A DNA stretch of 64,000 nucleotides from Varroa destructor (Eukaryota > Arthropoda > Arachnida > Mesostigmata > Varroidae): positions 54,884,338 to 54,948,337 of the forward strand of contig NW_019211455.1 in the NCBI RefSeq assembly GCF_002443255.2. The letters are read 5' to 3'. The translations under genes were made by a program, and so were the position numbers. Positions 36,201 through 48,300 of the stretch are shown here, one piece after another. Position 1 is the first letter of the stretch. Every line of letters begins with the position of its first letter. Under the pieces are notes generated by a model that saw only the letters and a program-made list of their open reading frames with translations, did not search any database and was not told where the DNA came from.

Positions 36201-39200
36201 CACTAATAATAATATAACGTTCAATTAAGCGACTGTAATATATTTATCACCTATTCTAATAGAATATTAACATTATCGTTGTTGTTTCTATAGAGAGATA
36301 GCACTGACTTGGACGTGACAGGATAGACACGTTACAAGTGTTCAAAGCGTCACGTCCTCTTGTTGATTCGGACATGTTAACAACTCAACCAACGATATTG
36401 AAGCAGCTAGTAGACGCTGCTGATACTATCATACGCTATCGTATTTATACGGAGCGAAGGTTAATTTTGTTTCAACTGCCCGTACTAGCTAAAAGTAGCA
36501 GGTATTAAAGTACCAAGGATATCGAAGGCCGGTTAGAATTGACAAAATATCAATTCCGTATCACAAGGCGCTTAACTATAATAGCTAGGTCCAGCAGCCT
36601 AAGCCAACCTTGTTTAGGTCAAGATACATGAAAAAGTTTAGTTATGATACAGTTATCATTTTAAACGCGAGTTCACATTTTCTCTACTATTTTTTTTTAC
36701 CTAATTATAAATTGGTCTTGTTTCTAATGTAAACCCCTTTTTTTCCCGTATCCCCGAACATTTAGATCGCTTCGATACCTGCTAGTGAAATCTCGTACGC
36801 TCTAATAATATTGTCTGTGTTACGTATCATGTATGTGGTTTCTCTATCCTCTGGTGTCTAACAGGCGGTACTATTTTTAGATGCATTCTGACGAGTGAAG
36901 CGTGCCTCACTTCTCTAGACTTCAATCATGAATAATGCTAATTAAGCGACCTTATTATCTATGTAGCAAAATCAGTTTGGAGCGCAAAATAAGGAATCTA
37001 ATTATTGTCAGTAAATGTTATATGTATGAGCTACGCTCTTCCTTCATACGAGTTTATCACCATGAATATAAATCAGGCGTTAAGGCTGCCAGCTTGGTTA
37101 GATCAGATCATTTTCCTTGTGGGAATTTCAGGTTCAGTCCGACTTTTACGCAAGTAACAATGAGCGAGCGTATTAAGGGTCATGCATAGAAATAGGTCGT
37201 ATGGCGAGGATGCTTTTGCGGAAAACAGGTTTCAAATCTTTTGGACTCATGACAGTTTGCAAATCTGTGTAGCCTCGGAAGAGTTGTAGATGGCCTACAA
37301 TCCTCTTGGTCAATACCTTTGACTATGCAAAGTCTTCCGTTGCTAATTGTCTACAACATTGGCTGGTTTTGCTCTGACTATAAATAAGCGGCATAAATAA
37401 TTCAAGAGCGATCCATTTCGATATGATTAGTCCAATTGGTCTTCCCGGACCGATGAAGACAACTTTTATCAGTAATGTTATCAATGCACAATTACAATTT
37501 TGTGCCAGTCCTTTTAGTTCTAAGTGTGGAATTGGGAGCTTGCCGTGCAAAGGCCCGCCATGTGCGTGGCATACGCATGTTTATCATGGCATCATACAAC
37601 TGTAGCTTTAGTGAACGTACGAACGCTTGGTACGCTATATTAATATCCTGGGCTAGCCTCTATGAACCGAGTCTTTCATCCGGTATCGCTGTCGAGCATA
37701 GTTGATTAGACGGCTAGCTCCCTAGTTCTCGATTGGGCCAGGCTAACTTTTGTGCGTGTGTTGCGTTGGCTGGATTGTGGTAATGCTGAAATCGCATCGC
37801 CATTATATTGATTAGCAAGACCAAAGTTGAATAGGAATAAAAATGACCTTAATAATAAGCATAAGATGTCAAATGCTTGCCATTACGTAGAGTTCGGGTA
37901 TCTATCTATGGCAGAAACGCTTGGGGCTATCAAACATGGAAAAGACGCTTTCTTCCGAGTCGATGTTGGCCAATAGGGAATCAGTCAAGACCTCACAGCG
38001 AAGAGTCCAGACACGTATTTGACAAGGGTCTATTTTGAAGGCTCGACAACTGCTGGATATCTCACTCAGTCAGTTTTCTATTTGAAACTGTTCCATGAGG
38101 TCTGCTTGATTATTTCCCACTCGATTGGAAAGCTTAAATTTAGTACAAAGGAAAGTCCCCTCTGTCGTTCTACGTCGAAATAAGATCGGCGTTACCGTTG
38201 TGAACTTCTTCGATACTGACGTGGTCTATGCAGTTACCTAGAATCGCACAAGATTACATCTCATACCTATAAGTACGTCAAAGAGAAAATGGAATTTACT
38301 ATTTAAATGGCTGAAACGCGAAAACATGTCACTCATCGACACAAACAGGCACTAACGTGGCACAAAATATTTGCGAATCACAGCTACCCTCTCATAGTTG
38401 TCATTCACAAGGCTATCACACTTCGTTATCTTGTGCATAGGCATGTCATTGAAGGTTACTACCGATGAACATAAGACACTGAAGTTTCCAGTGAGAGATG
38501 TACTGAAATCCTGTTTTAACACACAACATTCAAGCAGAAGGACGATGGTGCCCCTGTTAGGACTCATCAGGTCCTCTGAGCAGCTGAAGCCTTTTTTTTT
38601 GGGTTCTTCTAACAGCATCGATTGGGGAGCATCGCGAAATCAAGCGGTAAGAACGCTGTAGAAAAATGTGCGATTTATTGGTGAGAAGTTTCTAATGCTC
38701 TCGTCTACGGGCCTGTAAGGAAACATCAACTCCAAGGACAAAACACACAATGCGCGTTTATGAATAAGCACGTCTGAAGTGGGGCTTAAGTTGCTACGCA
38801 CCGTTTCTGTTCTGCGTTCGATTGTTCTTATACTCAGCCAATTATTTCGATGGATCCAACGATTTCGTTGGAAACTGCTTTCGTCTAGGGCCATTCTTCT
38901 GTTCTGTAGATATTTCTATTGAAATTAAGAGCGTTTGGAGAGCGATCAGCATTATAAGGCATGCTACAATACCATTGTTATAGCCAACAGGGTCTGTACA
39001 AGGATGAGCTATTTGAACTGGGAAATCTACGTCTGATAGACCACATACTTTTTTTACCAAGTGGTGTTTTTCGACTACTCAGAGATACCGTACGGGTCGT
39101 CAATCAGACAATTAGATTGTTTCAAGACTATACCGCTTAGGTAGTAGTGTATATAGGTTCACTTTTAGGTAAAGTGAAGTTTCCTAATAGGCAGAAAATT

Positions 39201-41880
39201 CGTCCAGGGGGAGTAATATCTTCGATAAGATACAGCTCTTACATCGAAGAAGGCGAAAAAAGTGGGTAATTGAACAGCAGCCAACCATTTATCTTCTCGA
39301 GGAAAATGTTGTGCTAAGAGAACTATATTTTCTTTTTCTTTTAGAATACTCAAATATATCAGCAGTATTTCAACACTTCAGTATTTCACGGGTCTTTGTC
39401 ATGGGTAAAAGGAATGGAACTAAGATATGACATGGCTTATATAACTGCACGGTATCGGGAAACGCCCTGGTTTATTACATTTTTTTTTATTTCGCTATTA
39501 TTTATCGGGTTCCTGATATGGATTACTGGCAGCTTTAACAGAAATTTCGGCTTAAATAATCGATTCGGTTTAAAAACATGAACAGTTTTACGGTAATCGG
39601 TCGCTTCGCAGGAAACTGCTGCTACTGCGTTAGGTTGCTGCTGTAAACGGTTTTAATCGTGAACCCCGATGCCGTTTGCGAATGATGTAAATATCTCAGA
39701 ATTATATTGCATAAGGACAATATATTTGAGATTTGATGTAGGTGTCCTTCACGTTCAAGCAATTGTAGTTGATGAAATTGTCGACTGAAGTTCCGTCCCA
39801 GTACGCAAGGCCCAAATAGCACGAGTGTGGTAGTCTCCAAATTGATTGACTGAACAGTAATGGATTTTACATCGATATCGTTGAAGTCCGACTGCGTCTT
39901 CACACTAAAAATGATCCAAATATCTTCCATATATCATGTATCTTTTATAATCAGATAGGATACACTAAATAATTTTACTTGCCCTCAGCCGCCGATAAAA
40001 AAGAAACGGAAGACACAGAAACGAATGCATAGAGACACAACGCTGCTACACCAGGTTAAGGCTGTATTATACATCTGCCGAATAGGTTCTTATTGTTTAA
40101 CATTGAACTAATGATCTTATCCACTATAAATACGGCATTAAAGGCTGACGATGGGTCTAGGTTAAGCTCAACTCCAATAATTGGTGGCAAATTAGACTAA
40201 TCTAGGTTCTAGAGACCAGCTGCTGCCCCGGTGGGGTGCATTTGGATGTGTCCTGCTAGCATCCCCCTACTGACGATCCGAAGGGCTGCATTTGTGCAAA
40301 AGATGAGAATATTAAAGCTTGCTTTGTTTTCAACAACAAAGCACGGGCACCAATTGAACTCTTCTATTTTGTCAGCCCTGATGGATGAATTGGTTTGCGA
40401 CAGAATAGAAAGAAAATGCCAGAAACACCAATTTGTCTGCACACTAAAAGCTCTGTAAGCCCTAACGAACGATATAAAATAATTATATTCATTTCTGAGA
40501 AACAAAATTGATTTCTCGATGTATATTTCCGTAGTAAATACTGACGCGTTCATTAGTCCTTATGTGGACCTACAACCTGGGTCATTCTTATCTCACGAAG
40601 ACATTGTGTATCTGACATGTGTGTGTGTGTGTGAAAGGTTGATTCCATGTCACTCAGCGATAGTTATCGCTAACTAAATGTATTTTAAACCCATTAGGCG
40701 GCGTTTCAAAGCCAGCGATCAACTCTACTCCATCCAACTATTGTGTTTATAATGGCAACGGCCGTGGCTCGCTGCACGTCCATCTATAGCCATTGCAAAA
40801 AAAACGATATCGTTTACAGTATAGCATTATCATATATATGACATGACGCGTGACCTCGCTGCCAGATAAGCTCTTGCTGATGGCTGGCTCACACCTGTTA
40901 TTGCCAGTTTATTTGTCTAGCGAATGTCGAGCCCTAGCTAATAAGAACGATTTCACTTGATGATCGTATACACGTAGGTTTCGCGTGTTCGCGGCGGCAA
41001 ATGGCAGTCGTCTCCGTTCAGAGTAAAGCAGATAAATAATACTGCTTACCCTGATTTCATAACTGTATATCTCTAATAACCTATAGACAAACAGCACAAT
41101 AAGCTATAAATTCGTACTGGTTAAAATTGAGACAAGTACTGTCCATTGCGAGTATTCAAGCAAGTGACACAAAGACTTTTCCTTTGAAAATAATGGTTAT
41201 AGGACTTTCGTGGAGACGATCAAGGTTCAATCCATGATAAAATATCTAGCAAAAATTATCTTGAAAGTTATGCTCATGACTTGGATCTACAGACAGTGGC
41301 ATTTTATTATGTGTAGAGCTTATGTATCAAATGCAAGAAAAAAAACAGCCTTGTAACTTCCTTGGCATGCAAAAGCAACCAAATATCAATACATTGCTTT
41401 AAAGTACGTGCGTGCACACAGATATCGTGCACAACGATGGTCAGCATTTGTTGCTTCGAATGAATTAAATTATTCCACGTCTCCCGAAACACGTTGCCAC
41501 TCCAGTCTAATGGATGAATGTGTCAGGCTTTACTAAGTCTGGTATTGCCATTAAATATTATTTCATACGGTTGGCTTCAGCGTGAAACGAATGCATTATT
41601 GTCATCATATACTGGTAGCACCATGTGGTAACTATAGTAGCGACGTTAGTTGATTTGATCCTCATTGGGGTTTTTCAATTTGAGCACCTTCATCTGGACA
41701 GTGACCTAATACACAATGCAATTTTCTTTTTTTTTTTCATAACCCTGCGCAAGAGTATTGTAAAGAGTAAAGTTGAATCAACGAGGTCGAATAAGGCAAA
41801 ATCCTTTTGCGGAAGTTTTATTTCGGAAGTTCCACAGCGTGAAATGCAATTTCCTCTCCTTACCAATTAACCAATACAAT
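33225..41880. other. Long stretch without a supported gene
   Basis: No exon set could be assembled on either strand. Open frames reach at most about 115 codons and show no recognised family. It contains poly-A/AT low-complexity DNA at 36038-36070 and a TG microsatellite at 40618-40633. The promoter and first exon of the CRAL-TRIO gene should lie in the leftmost part. Confidence 0.55.
40618..40633. repeat. TG dinucleotide microsatellite
   Basis: Eight uninterrupted TG units. Confidence 0.9.
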
Positions 41881-41961
41881 GTTTCTTTAAACATAAATTA
41901 AAAAAAAAATTCATTTTTGAAAGACGAGTACGTTTGTAGCTATTATAATTTTCTTTTTCAT

Positions 41962-41989
<28 letters not shown>
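41962..41989. repeat. TA dinucleotide microsatellite
   Basis: Fourteen uninterrupted TA units within AT-rich DNA. Confidence 0.92.
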
Positions 41990-41995
<6 letters not shown>

Positions 41996-42502
41996 TAAAA
42001 AAATTATATATATAATTTTTTTTTTCAATACTAATGTTAAACATTTTATCTTTCAGTGAGTTATCGTTGCTGTGCAGTCGAAAAATGTGGTTTTGCCTTG
42101 TTACTCTGTAGTTTGGCTGGCTGCATAAGGCTTTCGTTAGTATCTATAGTTACACTTAAATTTGCTTCGTATCTTTTATACATATTAACATGCCATGTTT
42201 AAGTGTACAAATATTATAGAAACAAAAACCAAATGTATTCATTTTAGAAGGGCGTATTTTTTGTGGTTATGTATGCTAACTATTTTTATGCAACTTTAAG
42301 TAACGTAAACTTTGCTGAGAACTATAGCTAACAAGTTAATTTGTCTTAGTTCGACGCGATTTTTTTTCACAAACTCTTGTTTCGTAGAAAAATCAAATAA
42401 ATTATCATGAAGAAAAGGTATCAATGTCTAAATAACGAGCATTTTAAGATGAATCATATTTTCATTCGATCATTTTTTTGCAATTGTACGAAAATAGTGT
42501 TT

Positions 42503-42552
42503 GTTCGCGTAAAAATTAATTGTTCAAAATATTGATTGGTTCGCGTAAAAAT
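42503..42552 (+). repeat. Direct repeat GTTCGCGTAAAAAT
   Basis: Two exact 14-base copies at 42503-42516 and 42539-42552, 36 bases apart start to start. Confidence 0.85.
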
Positions 42553-43399
42553 GGTCGTAAGACGAACGAGGACGATCACGTACTTCGAAAAACATCGAAC
42601 TCGATATACCTTTTCGTGCTTTTGCGGAGCAGTCTATTTTTGTTGAAACTATTCTAATCGTATGGGAATCGTATTTTTTTATAAAAAATTATTGCAATCC
42701 GGCTTTGAGGTCGGCCCTAGTTGATGCGAGACTATATTCGCAAGTTGGTAGTCAGTTGCCTTATTTAGTCTAGCTGAAACATCCTGTGACGCGTCCATAG
42801 GATAGATTTCGAATGCAGATATCAAGAGGATCTTTCCATCGTGAGCTGCTCTGGACTGCTTTGCCCGCTAACGATAGCTTAGCATTATTGGAGCATTATT
42901 GGGATTAGCATTATCGTTACTATGGGGAGTCTTTGACCAGAACTACTATATCAGCTAAAATCAACTGAACGAATTAGCTATTTTTAGCGGGAAGCTCCTT
43001 TTGGTAGATCGAGTACTTAGTTACGACGTAATCTAATAGGCGCCATGAGCTCCGTTTTCGCCACTAACGAGATGTTGAATAAAGGTCAAATAAATTAATA
43101 ACACGCCATACTGAAAGGCTTCATCGCTTAAGCAATATGCTACGTTGATGATTTTGTTTTGAATCTAAGGTAACATGGTCACAAAATCATTACGCTTATT
43201 CATCATTTTTAAAATTCAACAAGTTATTGGCGACCAATTTTATTTTGTTTATTATTTTGCTAACCAATGCTTAATTTGTATGTATAATTCCATTTCTATG
43301 GAGGTCAACTTGAACCTTTGGAACGTTTGCGTTGCAGAACGCGTTAACACAAATGCACCGCTGCCGCTTATTTTCTTCTTCTTCTTTTATTTTACAAAA

Positions 43400-45300
43400 T
43401 AAGTGCGTTCTAGTGTCTTCAATGAAACCGTTTTAGCTGCCAGATCGCAGTCTTTTTTGTACATCGAAGACTTTCATAACGCTTTGACGTACAGCTCCGC
43501 GGCGATTTTGTCCTACAGCGGCCCTGATATTCATAGCCGGATTCTCCCGCCCACTACAGGCTAAATTTAATATAGATACTGGCCTTTGCGCCGCTTAGGA
43601 GAACGGACGTGTCCTACAACCCCAGCATTTATTGGGCGCCTCGGTCGTATCGCTCGTAAGGCACTCACCGTCGCATACCTTTGCCATGTCGACGGCTTGT
43701 CATGTCATCTACATGTCGTTCTTGCGGCCACTCCCCCTCATCACCGTTGTAATGATCAGGAGGAACAAGTTAACATTGAACAAACTTGACCGCTTAGTCT
43801 GTGCGATCTAAAGCATGGTCTGCCGACATATCGAATCGAATAAGCTTCTATATCAGGGTGTGCGCATCTGCTGTATTCGTGGCCCCGTCTGACCTAGCCC
43901 GGCCAGCTTGGTTAACTCAGTGACTGGCACAAAATGGTGTACCAATGCCGACATGGAATACGAACACGGGGGCAATCGAATCATCGCGGTCGCTAGTAGG
44001 CGATAGCAAAAGCGAAACAGTAACAGCGAGTAGCGCTCCACAAAGTGCTGAGACACGGCGAAAAACAGTGAGTGACTGGTCGAATCTTTCGCTTCAGGAA
44101 TCAGCCATTGGTCGTCGTTTGGGAAACATAGCCGAACAGACGAAGACAGCTAACCCCTGATCCCTTAGTTAGACAGGTGACCTCACGAACTTCGTGACCG
44201 AGACATCCGCGTGCCCGGACGAAAGAGAAAGTCAGTCAGAGACCTTCGAATGACGACAACAAGAAAAAGACATAGGGATCGGCTAGTGCGTCGCGCGCGA
44301 ATATCGCACCACTCCCAGGTCTGTAGGTTCGCGCTGCAGCCATCCATGCCGCGACTGATGTTACAGCTCTAACATTATAATGGAAACCTGCTTCGTATAC
44401 CATTGCCGTGAGCGTCGTGCTTGCCACCGAGACGTCAAACCTACTGCTCCCGATTTAGCCGAGTTCTCTCTCTTATATGGGACAGACAGCTCATGAACAT
44501 ACAGACCAGACTGAGGCGGATGATGCACCATCATAGTGCTATCGTCATTTGCCAAAAACCACTGAAATTTGTTGAAAAATGCATGTGTATCTGACTTGTA
44601 CCAGGCTGAGTTATAGGCTGAGTTATTGACGCTGAGTCTCCGGCGCTGTTTCTGCAGTGCTGGAAAATAGATTCGCGATGTATACGCGGAACTATGCGTG
44701 TGTACATGCATACACATAGGAATAATTGCAATGTGTTTATTCATAGGGCAAAAGCACGAGAGATGTCTGTTGCCAGACTGTCAGCTGTCGCGTTGTACGA
44801 CTGTCTATGGCAATGGCGTCTTGAAGGTAATGGCTCGTTCTCAAAACTATGAACGATTAATCGAGGTGTTTCGATGGTGCGCTCAAGTCGCTGTTCGCCA
44901 ACCGAGGCCAGGCATTGCGGCAGGCGTGACGGTTCCTTAGGGCGACAGAAGTTCGATCAAAGTACCGCGAAGTACAGCAAAGTGGTCGCTTAGCGCTGGA
45001 TGGGCGAAACCGTTGACGCTAGGAGTGTTCATGAAACACTAGCGAAGAAATGACCTTTGATAGACTATATGTTGGCCGAACAAGGCGGCACATCCCGTTG
45101 ACCTGTATATGCTACAGGGTAGGGGGCCGATAGCGTCAAATGGGCGAGTCAACGGGGAGCGGTCCGAGACGGTCGCAAAAATCGGGAGATATTGACTTGA
45201 TTTGGTCATCAGAAATTGTGCACGTCTTCGGCCTGTATAGCTATTTGTGGGGGCAGTCCGCTTTTCGGTTTTTGATAGGATAAGACCTCGCGGTATATAT
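43400..45300. other. GC-richer, CpG-containing segment with a first-exon-like open frame
   Basis: Base composition shifts to clearly more GC and CpG than the flanks. No gene is supported; a candidate first exon at 43945-44070 is listed under findings. Confidence 0.5.
44603..44626 (+). repeat. Perfect 12-bp tandem duplication
   Basis: AGGCTGAGTTAT occurs twice in direct succession. Confidence 0.85.
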
Positions 45301-48300
45301 GACTGCACTACATGATCTGGGAGTGTCAGGTTAAAGATCTAACAGATCAGGACGGTATGTGAAAGACAAGGGTGTATGCCCTTGAGTTTCAGGAGAACAT
45401 TCTATAGAACACGGAACGATCTAACTTCTTACATGGTTGGCAATCTTGCATAGGGCTCGTTAGAAGTGACCCAGTCGAACCTTCAGGTACAGGCGATCAG
45501 ACAGACATCGTTGTATACAGGCTTATACAAATGACAGTAATAAACTTAATCGGGTTAGAAGTGGTATACCTCTTGGTAGAGAGGAAGTATTGTCGAAATC
45601 ATGTGAGTTTGTGCTTATGAGTAACGATGTGTTAGAAGAGACTAGAACATGATGTGGACTGCGTAGATTATTTTCGTCATCATTTTCCCTAGAAAAAATA
45701 TAGCTATAATTTGTTTACGTATGTCTAAGTTACTCGTCTAAGTTACTAAGTTCCAAGAATTAACAAGACAGATGCCTAGTGAAGTACATCTAAGCATTCA
45801 TACATGAATGTACTTCACTAAACATCCCCGTCGTTCAACCCCGATATAGTAATATTTGCTCGGCTCACTAAACGTAAGTAGTTGTAAAAACTATTAAAAA
45901 AAAGACACTATATTAAAATATAAACCCTAAACTAAAATATAAAAAGTATAACAATATTTCGAGTTTTTACGTTCACGTACTTTTCAGATAATTTATGAGA
46001 TATCTACAGATTTTTTTCGATGTATTCTGGGTTCTTAGATAGCCGCTAATAGGGTTAAAGAAGATAATCGATCGACGAAGCGACTTGGTCTGTCAATCCG
46101 AATCTGTTTCACAGTATTCGTAATCCTTTGTCATTTTCCTCCGTTAGTGTGTCTAACTGTTCTTTTTGTCTGTTTTTGATACTGGCTTTGATATATATAT
46201 TTTTTTTTCTTTTTTTTCCTAATGTGTTTACTTAGGAATCTTGGATATATGCTTCATGCAATGTTTTTCTATTGTTTTAAAGTGCTAGTTCTCCTAGGTA
46301 CAGCGTAGTATAGTAGTTTTAATGAGAACCAACAAGTCGCATGTATTTTTGACGAAACACGGTAAGCTTATAATTGGGTGATGAAAACAAAAGTAATTTC
46401 GAAACTTTTGTTTAACACTACGAACCCACAGTTCGACCTTGTAACTAAAATCTTTTATTTTTTTTTTACTGTTTGTCCATATACGCTGTTGTCTTATTCA
46501 ACTGTGAACCCGTCCTAGTCTGTTCGTTTGTAGGTTATTCCATTTGTAGGTCGCTGGTAAATTACCTTCATAAAGGACGTTACACCTAGCAAGGCGAGGT
46601 TGATTATTACCGTCGTTCTCTAAGATAGCTGCTGTTGCTTTCTGATGAAGCTTTTACATTTAATTGGCACGAATTGGCCGCGTAACGATAATTCCGAAGA
46701 GAACTTTTTTACTGTCCTTAGACGCCGTTTCTTCGTCACGCTAAATGGGCCGTTTAGCAAAAAGGGACCACGTTCTATGTTGGGATTAGAATTAAGCGAG
46801 GCGAAGGGTCAATGACGAAAAGTGATTTGCTCAAGTGCCTCGATTCAGCCCAATTGAGTAACTAGCTGACTGGCTGGCCTTCACTAGCCGTTCAAGCGAG
46901 GACAAAAAGCAATAAAGTGTCTCGTCGGTGACTGTCCTTAGTTTCGTTTCAAAGGCAATTACTCTGGGGTCGAGAGTTTGGGTCAACACTGTCCTACGAC
47001 GAGCAGTTTCTCACATCGGCTGTTGAGCATAGAATTTTACTCATTTGATTTTTTCTTTTACATTTTTATTTTAATAGCTAAATCATTTCAGACACTGGAT
47101 CAGAGTTCAAATTGGTCACTTTTGTGAGGCCGCCACGAATTCTATTTATGAAAAGCAACTAATTATTGATTCGACGAGATCGATATTCGTACCTATGACC
47201 TTGTAGCCATTGATAGGCCAGTTGCGCAACACCTACATCGTTCACTATACAGAGTCGAGTAGAACGTCGTTGCCGACACAATTTATCAAAATTAGTCTCG
47301 GACACCGACAGAATAGCGTCGATTTTACAGACCTCCTCCCACTGGCATGTTTGAGATGTAGGCTGTAAATTTGGCCTTGTACGGTTGCTCAGGGGCCAAA
47401 ACTAGTGTGGGTATTAGATAGTTACATGACGATCTTATACGTAAACCAGGTCAATCCTGCTTGGTCCCTCCCACAGGTCAGCTCGATGAGGATAAACTGA
47501 CCCTTTCAAGTTAAACCTGCCTTCGATGCTGACTAGCCCGCGAAATTCGAATTGACCAGAAGCGAAACCGTCTTTCTTCTCAAACAGACATTATAACAAC
47601 CCGGAGCATCATTTTATATCAGAAAAATTTCTGCAGCAGCTTCCACCCGCCTCAACTCTGCCGTTAGTAGCATTGCTTTCAAATCGTCCTAGCTGATTGA
47701 ACCCCTCGCGACAGAACGGCCGACCGTCAGCCGTTGCAGACAGGACGGGACGAAGATTCCGGACTTTTGAGGCGGGGGTAGTACTCCAATAACAGTGGGG
47801 CAACCCCCACTGACCAGCAATCGCAGGCGCATATTCAATTCTTGTCGCTTCAACCGAATAGTCGCGTTATCATGTCTTCGTCTACCGCTTCTTGTCCTGT
47901 TCTCCTTGCCTGCTTGTCGCCGCTCGCCTGCTGATTGGAATTCCATCGCGATCAACGAACGGAGCCGTTAGTGAACTAACAGCGAAGGATAGGTCGAGAG
48001 TTTAGCCAGGGGTGACAGAATCAGGGTTGCTCTGATGCTTCAAAGTTCCGAGGTTGTTGGCGGTATTGCCCTAGGGCATAGGGTCAGTGTGACGATTCGA
48101 GCCTCAAGATGTATGTGAAATGTGGGCGCGCTCTAGGTTTGCGGATGCACTAGCGCATCTGTAGGCGACGGCACAACCGGAGGCAAACTAAGAATATGGA
48201 CTTGTTGAGGACTGAAGGGCGTTGATTGCTGACTCGCATTTAAATGAAAAGATGTGAAGCGATGCAAAAGATACAGAAAGAAAAACGGCAAACTGGAAGG

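Larger units (their letters stand above)
41881..42700. other. Very AT-rich segment
   Basis: Long A and T runs with the AT microsatellite at 41962-41989 and a palindromic TTATATATATAA-like stretch after it. No coding sequence is seen. Confidence 0.7.

Noticed and set aside
38842..39060. Minus-strand frame with one hydrophobic segment (IVACLIMLIALQTLL)
   Set aside because: A single hydrophobic run in AT-rich DNA, with no splice partners and no recognised family.
40209..40553. 114-codon minus-strand open frame, possible retroelement fragment (KIEEFNW)
   Set aside because: No reverse transcriptase, integrase or protease motif nearby, and the opposite strand is also open.
47800..47946. Arg-rich minus-strand frame MEFQSAGERRQAGKENRTRS resembling an importin-alpha importin-beta-binding domain
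   Set aside because: The resemblance is only basic-residue spacing; no ARM-repeat exons were found downstream on the same strand.
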